Assembly: GCA_002937555.1 (NCBI GenBank)
Contig: PTKB01000017.1
Coordinates: 1 to 18,998, forward strand
Origin: Alphaproteobacteria bacterium MarineAlpha10_Bin2
GTDB lineage: Bacteria > Pseudomonadota > Alphaproteobacteria > UBA828
Reading direction: 5' to 3'
DNA length: 18,998 bases
Part shown: piece by piece, positions 7,241 to 14,584 of the stretch
Layout: every line of letters starts with the position of its first letter
Position numbering within the stretch: position 1 is the stretch's first letter
The notes under the pieces: generated by a model
Told to the model about the DNA's origin: nothing
Databases searched by the model: none
The model's input: the letters and a program-made list of their open reading frames with translations, nothing else
Program-made: the position numbers and the translations under genes

Positions 7241-8578
7241 ATGATGCGCGCACCATTCCGCCTCTTCGCCGTTGTCCTCATGGGTGCCGCGCTCGGCGCT
7301 TGCGACTTGGTGCCGGATTGGTTCGGCGCCAATGAAGCGCCGCCGCTTCCCGGCCAGCGCCTTTCCATATTAGCCCTGGAAAGTACGATCGAACCTGATC
7401 CCCGTATCGCCGATCTCGATGTTCGCCTGCCGCGCCCCTATGTCAATGAATCCTGGCCGCAAAGCGGCGGCTACCCCGATCATGCCATGCATCATTTGGC
7501 CGGCGGCGACCGGCTGGCGCCGTTCTGGCGCACCAGTATAGGCGAGGGCTCGGGAGACGATGGGCGAATCCTGAACACGCCAGTGGTCGCCGACGGGCGC
7601 ATCTTTGCCATCGATTCTGAGGCCGAGGTCAGCGCCTTCGACGTCAACACGGGCGATCGCCTGTGGCGCATCGATCCGCGCATCGAGGACGGCGAGGAGG
7701 ACGGCTTTGGCGGCGGTCTTGCCCTGGCCCACGGCCTGTTATTCGTGAGCACCGGGTTCGGTCATGTTCTGGCGCTCGATCCCGCCAACGGCGCGATCAT
7801 CTGGCGCCAGGATATCGGCATTCCTATGCGCGCGGCACCCGTGGTCGCGGGCCAGCGTGTGTTCGCCGTCACCTATGACAATCAATTGTGGGTCCTCGCC
7901 GCCAGCGACGGCGCGTTTCAATGGAGCCATGCCGGCATTTCGGAGACGGCGGGCCTGTTGGGCGCAGCGGCGCCGGCGGTGGACGGCGATATCGTCATCG
8001 CGCCCTATTCATCCGGCGAGTTGCTGGCGCTCCGGGTGGAAAACGGCCGCACCGTGTGGTCCGACTCGCTCGGCGCCCAGCGCCTCGGTACCGGCAGCCT
8101 CGCCGCCCTTAACGATATCAACGGCTCGCCCGTAATCGACCGCGGTGTGGCCTATGCGATCAGCCATGGCGGACGCCTGGTGGCCATCGATGTGCGCACA
8201 GGAAGCCGCATTTGGGAGCAGGATATCGCCGGTTTGAATACCCCATGGATCGCCGGTGAATTTCTATTTGTGGTGACCGTCGATGGCGACGTGGTGTGTC
8301 TCTCGCGGCGCAACGGGCGGGTGCGCTGGGTGCATTCGTTGCCGCGCTTCGAAGATGAAGAGAGCCGCGACGAGCCGGTGTTCTGGAACGGCCCGCTGCT
8401 CCTGAGCGACCGATTGATCGTCCTCGGTTCCAACGGCGATGCCTTGGCCATCTCGCCTTATTCCGGACGTCTTTTGGGGCGTCTCAAGATGCCCTATGGC
8501 GTTCGCGTCTCGCCGATTGCGGCCAACGGCACGCTATTTGTTCTCACCGATGATGGCGACCTGATCGCCCTGCGCTGA
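7241..8578 (+). CDS. bamB: Outer-membrane assembly lipoprotein BamB (PQQ-like beta-propeller)
   Basis: The protein has 445 aa. It begins with a lipoprotein signal (MMRAPFRLFAVVLMGAALGAC) with lipobox LGAC and the lipidated Cys at 21. After a linker of about 90 residues it consists of PQQ-type propeller blades with repeated motifs such as GRIFAIDSEAEVSAFDVNTGDRLW, HVLALDPANGAIIW, ELLALRVENGRTVW, RLVAIDVRTGSRIW and DVVCLSRRNGRVRW. BamB is an accessory subunit of the BAM machine that inserts beta-barrel proteins in the outer membrane. The residue after the lipidated Cys is Asp22, which in E. coli is an inner-membrane retention signal; whether that rule holds here is unknown. An overlapping pair of ATG codons (7241, 7244) leaves the start uncertain by one residue. 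der follows 16 nt later. Confidence 0.93.
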   Translation: MMRAPFRLFAVVLMGAALGACDLVPDWFGANEAPPLPGQRLSILALESTIEPDPRIADLDVRLPRPYVNESWPQSGGYPDHAMHHLAGGDRLAPFWRTSIGEGSGDDGRILNTPVVADGRIFAIDSEAEVSAFDVNTGDRLWRIDPRIEDGEEDGFGGGLALAHGLLFVSTGFGHVLALDPANGAIIWRQDIGIPMRAAPVVAGQRVFAVTYDNQLWVLAASDGAFQWSHAGISETAGLLGAAAPAVDGDIVIAPYSSGELLALRVENGRTVWSDSLGAQRLGTGSLAALNDINGSPVIDRGVAYAISHGGRLVAIDVRTGSRIWEQDIAGLNTPWIAGEFLFVVTVDGDVVCLSRRNGRVRWVHSLPRFEDEESRDEPVFWNGPLLLSDRLIVLGSNGDALAISPYSGRLLGRLKMPYGVRVSPIAANGTLFVLTDDGDLIALR

Positions 8579-8594
8579 CGCAGGGGCGCGGAAC

Positions 8595-9941
8595 ATGCCG
8601 TTTAGCGTCGCAATCCTCGGCCGGCCCAATGTCGGCAAATCCACCCTATTTAATCGCTTGGTCGGACGGCGCCTCGCCATCGTCGCCGAAACGCCCGGCG
8701 TGACCCGCGACCGGCGCGAGGGCGAAGGGCGCATCGGCCCGTTGCGCTTCCGCGTGACCGATACCGCCGGGCTGGAGGAAGCGAGCCCTGACAGCCTTGG
8801 GGGCCGCATGATGGAACAGACCCAACGCGCTCTCGAAGAAGCCGATGTCGCGCTCCTCGTGGTCGATGGGCGGGCCGGTATTACGGCGGCGGACGAGCAT
8901 TTCGCGGACCAGCTGAGGCGCGCCGAAACGCCGATTGTTCTCGTCGTCAATAAATGCGAGGGCGCTGCGGCGAGCAGCGGTATCGCTGATTCCTATAGCC
9001 TCGGCATGGGCGAGCCGATCGCCATCTCGGCTGAGCATAACGAAGGCATGAATGCGCTTTACGACGCTCTGGCCGGGTTCGAGGCGGCGCTCGGCGGCGC
9101 CACGGAACCCGCGTTGCAGGCGGGCGACAAAAAATTGCGCCTCGCCATCGTCGGGCGGCCAAATGTTGGAAAATCGACGCTCCTGAACCGCTTGGTCGGG
9201 GACGAACGGGTGATCACCGGCCCTGAGGCCGGAATCACACGGGATTCGGTCGCGGTCGAATGGTCGTTCGACGGGCGGCGCATCGAATTGGTCGACACGG
9301 CGGGTTTGCGCCGGCGCGCACGGGTCAGCGGAAAACTGGAGAAGCTCTCCTCCGAAGATACGCACGCCTCGCTCGGCCGCGCCGAAGTGGTGGTGCTGCT
9401 GTTCGACGCGACGGAGCCGCCGGCCAAACAGGATTTCGGCATCGCCAACCGCTTGGCCGAGGAAGGCCGGGCGCCGGTGATCGTGCTCAACAAGTGGGAT
9501 TTGGTGGAGACACCGCAAGGCGTGATGCAGGACATGCTGGCGCGCCTGGAGGTCAGCCTGCCGCAACTGCGCGGTGTGCCGCTGGTGACCTGTTCGGCGC
9601 TCACCGGGCGCGGTTGCGACAAGCTCATGCCAGCCGTGCTCGATGTTTACGAAAGATGGAACATCCGCGTCCCGACGGCGGCGCTGAACCGCTGGCTAAA
9701 GGATGCAACGGAGAGTCATCCGCCGCCGCTCGCCGCCGGGCGCCGCGTCAAGCTGCGCTATGTCACCCAGGTCAAGGCCCGTCCGCCGACCTTCGCCGCC
9801 TTCGTCAGTCGGCCCGAGGCGCTGCCGGATTCATACAGGCGGTATCTGGTGAACGATCTGCGCGCGCGGTTCAAGCTCGATGGGGTGCCAATACGGTTCT
9901 ATTTGCGGAAGGGGAAGAATCCGTACCAGAAGCGGAAGTAA
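8595..9941 (+). CDS. der: Ribosome-assembly GTPase Der (EngA)
   Basis: The protein has 448 aa, normal for Der, with the tandem G-domain layout unique to this family. G domain 1 has GRPNVGKS (9-16) and DTAG (56-59), and NKCE (119-122) in place of NKxD. G domain 2 has GRPNVGKS (187-194), DTAG (234-237), NKWD (299-302) and SALTG (334-338). A KH-like RNA-binding domain fills about 355-440, ending in a basic GKNPYQKRK. Der is an essential GTPase for late assembly of the 50S subunit, acting in the cytoplasm. It is the last gene of the TPR-bamB-der unit and converges on the SDR gene, with 25 nt between them. Confidence 0.98.
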   Translation: MPFSVAILGRPNVGKSTLFNRLVGRRLAIVAETPGVTRDRREGEGRIGPLRFRVTDTAGLEEASPDSLGGRMMEQTQRALEEADVALLVVDGRAGITAADEHFADQLRRAETPIVLVVNKCEGAAASSGIADSYSLGMGEPIAISAEHNEGMNALYDALAGFEAALGGATEPALQAGDKKLRLAIVGRPNVGKSTLLNRLVGDERVITGPEAGITRDSVAVEWSFDGRRIELVDTAGLRRRARVSGKLEKLSSEDTHASLGRAEVVVLLFDATEPPAKQDFGIANRLAEEGRAPVIVLNKWDLVETPQGVMQDMLARLEVSLPQLRGVPLVTCSALTGRGCDKLMPAVLDVYERWNIRVPTAALNRWLKDATESHPPPLAAGRRVKLRYVTQVKARPPTFAAFVSRPEALPDSYRRYLVNDLRARFKLDGVPIRFYLRKGKNPYQKRK

Positions 9942-9944
9942 TAA

Positions 9945-9968
9945 GACAGGCCGCCGGCTTATCCTGTC
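9945..9968. terminator. Possible bidirectional hairpin between der and the SDR gene
   Basis: GACAGG (9945-9950) and CCTGTC (9963-9968) are inverted repeats around a 12-nt GC-rich centre, in the 25-nt gap between two convergent genes and running into the SDR stop. An alternative pairing ATAAG/CTTAT (9941-9945 / 9958-9962) competes with it. No T-run follows, so terminator function is weakly supported. Confidence 0.25.
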
Positions 9969-10680
9969 AGACGAACACCTTGCCGCCAGATTCACCACAG
10001 CTGACTTCCGCCAACTCAACAAACCGCTCGGTGATGTCGTCGGGGGCGGCGAGCGTGTTCGGGTCTTCGCCGGGGAACGCTTCGGCGCGCATGTTGGTGG
10101 CGGCGGTGCCGGGGTCGATGATGTTGACTTTGAGGTTGGTGCGCTTCAATTCCGCCGCGTAAGTGCGCACCAGCGCTTCGAGGCCGGCCTTGCTCGCCGT
10201 ATAGGCGCTCCAATAGGCCGGTGGGACGCCTTCCGTGACGCCCGAGGTAACGAACATCGCGCGGCCCGCCTCTGACAGCCGCAGCAACGGATCGAGGCTG
10301 CGGATGAGGCGCCAATTCGCGGTGAGATTGAGCGCGATGACTTCTTCCCAGACGTCGGGCGGATAATGGCCGACCGGGCGCAAGCCGCCCAGCATCGCGG
10401 CGTTGCCGACCAAAATATCGAGACGCCCGAAGCGTTCGTGCAGCGCCGCGCCCAACTGGTCTACCAATTCGCCCTGGCAGAGATCGAGCGGCACCAACAT
10501 GGCGGGCTCGCCGCCGGCAGCGCGGATTTCGTCGTCCGCTTCTTCGAGGCCGCCGGAAGTGCGGGCGACCAGGATCAGGCGCGCGCCTTCGGCGGCGAAG
10601 CGCCGCGCCACAGCCCGGCCGATGCCGCGCGAAGCGCCCGTCACCAGGGCGATGCGGCCGTCTAGCCGCTTGCCGGTCAT
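9967..10680 (-). CDS. SDR family NAD(P)-dependent oxidoreductase
   Basis: The protein is 237 aa from the ATG at 10680, which overlaps the purF stop as ATGA. The frame stays open further upstream into purF, but that extension is out of family. It is a classical short-chain dehydrogenase. The cofactor motif TGASRGIG is at 14-21, and VGNAAMLGG (91-99) replaces the usual NNAG. N118 lies in ALNLTAN, and the catalytic set is S146, Y160 and K164 (YTASK). R40 at the end of the second strand (LILVAR) suggests NADP preference. The substrate is unknown. An SDR gene in this place after purF is a familiar alphaproteobacterial arrangement. Translational coupling to purF is likely from the overlap. Confidence 0.93.
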   Translation of the reverse strand: MTGKRLDGRIALVTGASRGIGRAVARRFAAEGARLILVARTSGGLEEADDEIRAAGGEPAMLVPLDLCQGELVDQLGAALHERFGRLDILVGNAAMLGGLRPVGHYPPDVWEEVIALNLTANWRLIRSLDPLLRLSEAGRAMFVTSGVTEGVPPAYWSAYTASKAGLEALVRTYAAELKRTNLKVNIIDPGTAATNMRAEAFPGEDPNTLAAPDDITERFVELAEVSCGESGGKVFV

Positions 10681-12152
10681 GTACTGTTTTCGGTGAGCAG
10701 CGAGAGTTGCGCCGGCAGGCCGCCGCCGTCGCGGTCGGAAAGGGCGATCGGATAATCGCCGGTAAAGCAGGCGTCGCAATATTGCGGCGCGTCCGCGTTG
10801 CGACCCTGTTCGCCCATCGCCCGGTAGAGGCCGTCTATGGTGATAAAAGAGAGGCTGTCGACGCCGATCAGCCGGGCCATCTCGCCGGTGTCGTTGTTGG
10901 CGGCGAGAAGTTCGTCGCGATCGGGCGTATCGACGCCGTAGAAACAGGAGTGCGTCGTCGGCGGGCTGGCGATGCGCATATGCACTTCGGTGGCACCGGC
11001 GCTCCGCACCATCTCGACGATTTTTGTCGAGGTGGTGCCGCGCACGATGCTGTCATCGACCAGCACAACGCGCTTGTTTTTGAGCAGCAGCTGATTGGCG
11101 TTGTGTTTGAGCTTGACGCCCAAATGGCGAATTTGCTCGGTCGGCTCGATGAAGGTGCGACCGACATAATGGTTGCGGATAATACCGAGCTCGAACGGCA
11201 GGCCTGCCTCGGCGGCATAGCCGATCGCCGCCGGGACGCCCGAATCGGGCACCGGCACCACAAGCTCGGCATTTGACGGCGCTTCGCGCGCGAGCTCGGC
11301 GCCGATCGCCTTGCGCGCCTCATATACGCTGCGGCTTTGCACCAAGCTGTCGGGGCGGGAGAAATATATAAATTCGAACACGCAAAAGCGCTCCGCCGCG
11401 CCTTGAAACGGCTTGAAGCTGGTCACTTCGCCGTCCCGCACCAACACCAGTTCGCCGGGCTCGATATCGCGTACCAGCTCCGCGCCGATAATATCGAGAG
11501 CGACCGTTTCCGACGTCAACACATAGGCGCCTTCGAGGCGGCCGAGAACGAGCGGTCGAACGCCGTGCGGATCGCGCACGCCGATCAGGGCATTCTCGGT
11601 CAAGGCGACCAGGGAATAGGCGCCCTCGACCCGGCGCAGAGCATCGACCAGGCGGTCGGTGACGTCTTCGCCCTTACTCAGCGCCACGAGGTGAATAATG
11701 ACTTCCGTGTCTGACGTGGAACGGAAAATGCTGCCGTGCTGCACCAGTTCCGTGTGGAGCGCCACCGCATTGGTCAAGTTGCCGTTATGGGCAATGCTGA
11801 GACCGCCAAAGGCGAGATCGGCGAAGAGCGGCTGGATGTTGCGGAATTCGGGCCGCCCGGTGGTTGAATAGCGGTTGTGGCCAATCGCCGCGTGACCCTT
11901 CAATTCGTCGATGACTTTGGCCTTGCCGAAATTATCGCCGACCCGCCCCAAACCGTAATGCGAATAAAATTGCTCGCCCGTGGTGCTGACGATGCCCGCC
12001 GATTCCTGGCCGCGATGCTGCAGGGCGTGGAGGCCAAGCGCAGTATGCGCCGCCGCGTCGGGATGGCCGAGGATGCCGAAGATGCCGCATTCTTCGTGCA
12101 GTTTGTCGTCGTCGAAGGGATTTGTGCCGGGTGTTGCTATCGATTGCGTCAT
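10677..12152 (-). CDS. purF: Amidophosphoribosyltransferase PurF
   Basis: The protein has 491 aa and catalyses the first committed step of purine synthesis: PRPP plus glutamine to 5-phosphoribosylamine. A short propeptide (1-21) precedes the N-terminal nucleophile Cys22 (EECGIFGI), so autocleavage is expected. Glutaminase signatures HRGQESAG (46-53) and GHNRYSTTG (91-99) follow. The phosphoribosyltransferase domain has the PRPP loop VVLVDDSIVRGTTS (362-375). Cysteines 257, 403, 459 and 462 match in spacing the four 4Fe-4S ligands of the Bacillus subtilis enzyme, so this is the oxygen-sensitive Fe-S type. The gene lies 11 nt after cvpA; a GAGGAG overlapping the cvpA end is the nearest ribosome site but is rather far from the ATG. 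Its stop overlaps the SDR start. Confidence 0.98.
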   Translation of the reverse strand: MTQSIATPGTNPFDDDKLHEECGIFGILGHPDAAAHTALGLHALQHRGQESAGIVSTTGEQFYSHYGLGRVGDNFGKAKVIDELKGHAAIGHNRYSTTGRPEFRNIQPLFADLAFGGLSIAHNGNLTNAVALHTELVQHGSIFRSTSDTEVIIHLVALSKGEDVTDRLVDALRRVEGAYSLVALTENALIGVRDPHGVRPLVLGRLEGAYVLTSETVALDIIGAELVRDIEPGELVLVRDGEVTSFKPFQGAAERFCVFEFIYFSRPDSLVQSRSVYEARKAIGAELAREAPSNAELVVPVPDSGVPAAIGYAAEAGLPFELGIIRNHYVGRTFIEPTEQIRHLGVKLKHNANQLLLKNKRVVLVDDSIVRGTTSTKIVEMVRSAGATEVHMRIASPPTTHSCFYGVDTPDRDELLAANNDTGEMARLIGVDSLSFITIDGLYRAMGEQGRNADAPQYCDACFTGDYPIALSDRDGGGLPAQLSLLTENST

Positions 12153-12163
12153 GATATGCGCCG

Positions 12164-12868
12164 CTACTCCTCGACCGAGTTGGAAAGACCGTCCAACTGT
12201 TTGCGCTGGTTTTCGTCATAGCCGTCGCGCTCGTCATCTTCGCCGCCGTCTTCGGCGGTCGGCTCCGAGAGCGCGCGCAGGCTTCTTTCAGCGTCCTGCA
12301 GTTTCTTCAGGTTTTGTTTGGTGTCGGCCGCCGATTTTTCCGCCTGGCTGCGCAATTCCTCGGGGGCAATTTCGCGGATGATCTGCGCTCCCATCTGGAT
12401 ATAGGGCATTGTTTTCGCTTCTTCCACCCAGGGCGGCCGTTCCTCAGGGTCCTTTACGGCCCAGACGAACAGCATATAGGCCAGACAGATAAGGACGGCG
12501 CCCCGCAACAGGCCGAATATGAAGCCGATGGAACGGTCGAGCGCGCCCATGCGGCTGCGCTGCACATAGCCCGAGATGATCTGATTGACAATGGTAAAAA
12601 AGATTAGCGCGATGAGGAACAGCACCAGTGCGGTGCCGGCGTCCGCCAGAGTCTCGCCCAAATCGAGATCGGGCCAATTATCGGCCACCCATTGACGCGG
12701 ATAAACCCGCACATGGGCGAAGGCGAACACTGCAACCAAGGCCGCGCCGACCCAGGCGCTGACTCCCAAAATCTCGCGCACGGCGCCGCGCGAGAACGCC
12801 AGCAGCGCTGAAATCAGCATCACCAGAGCGACCAGAATATCGACCGGGTTGACGGGGAATCCTTCCAT
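12164..12868 (-). CDS. cvpA: CvpA family membrane protein
   Basis: The protein has 234 aa with four predicted membrane spans at about 9-27, 34-54, 78-98 and 115-137. The opening NPVDILVALVMLISALLAFSRG and the segment MGALDRSIGFIFGLLRG are typical of CvpA. The C-terminal 90 residues are hydrophilic, probably cytoplasmic and partly coiled (EKSAADTKQNLKKLQDAERS), with an acidic end. CvpA was named for colicin V production in E. coli; its general role is in envelope homeostasis and is not well defined. The gene sits between radA (5-nt gap) and purF (11-nt gap), the usual alphaproteobacterial order, and is surely co-transcribed with them. Confidence 0.93.
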   Translation of the reverse strand: MEGFPVNPVDILVALVMLISALLAFSRGAVREILGVSAWVGAALVAVFAFAHVRVYPRQWVADNWPDLDLGETLADAGTALVLFLIALIFFTIVNQIISGYVQRSRMGALDRSIGFIFGLLRGAVLICLAYMLFVWAVKDPEERPPWVEEAKTMPYIQMGAQIIREIAPEELRSQAEKSAADTKQNLKKLQDAERSLRALSEPTAEDGGEDDERDGYDENQRKQLDGLSNSVEE

Positions 12869-12873
12869 CGCGC

Positions 12874-14271
<1,398 letters not shown>

Positions 14272-14329
14272 CGAACCTCCACCCAACGCTAACGCCGCGC
14301 GTACGGCGATCGCAGAACCAACGCGCGGA

Positions 14330-14578
14330 TCACAAGCGGCAAAATCGCATCTGATCCGGGCCTGCGGCGCAGCTGTCGAATATTTGCCCGACAGGCGCAT
14401 TGCCGCTTTCATCAATCACTTCCAACGCGCCACCCTAGATAAACCTGCCGTCGGCTTTCATGCCGATTCGAATCGCAATTTTACGCGCACTCGCCATGTC
14501 GTGGGTAACGGAAAGCGTTGTCCCGTCAATTACCACCCTCAACGCCACTTCGCGCCGCAACCCTCGCGCTCGTTTCAT
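14330..14578 (-). pseudogene. Decayed 3' end of an MlaF-type lipid ABC transporter ATPase gene
   Basis: Read on the minus strand, bases 14530-14438 give IDGTTLSVTHDMASARKIA followed by IRIGMKADGRFI. This matches the H-loop region of MlaF ATPases (the THDMASARKIADRIAM pattern). A TAG at 14437-14435 stands where the family often has Trp. The same frame then continues in family style to a TGA at 14332-14330, including EVIDESGNAPVGQIF and AAGPDQM, like the EIDASGN...GPIQM tail of MlaF. The Walker A, signature and Walker B parts are absent, because the RND exporter stop lies at 14585. Upstream of 14530 the alternative frame (MADETSARVAARSGVEGGN) may continue the homology, implying a frameshift. 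The fragment cannot make a functional ATPase. It fills most of the gap between the exporter and radA. Confidence 0.7.
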
Positions 14579-14584
14579 CCGCCA

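Noticed and set aside
8646..9566. Minus-strand open frame opposite der
   Set aside because: Shadow of the highly conserved der coding sequence, with composition typical of antisense frames.
10681..10779. Upstream extension of the SDR protein into purF
   Set aside because: The ATG at 10680 forms an ATGA overlap with the purF stop and matches the usual SDR N-terminus.
14272..14415. 48-residue N-terminal extension of RadA from an upstream ATG
   Set aside because: The TTG with GGAGG puts the zinc finger at the N-terminus as in the family; the extension reads through mlaF remnant DNA in another frame.
14464..14473. GATTCGAATC palindrome containing two GANTC methylation sites
   Set aside because: It lies inside the mlaF remnant, and its codons fit the IRIG part of that reading; there is no sign of a regulatory role.
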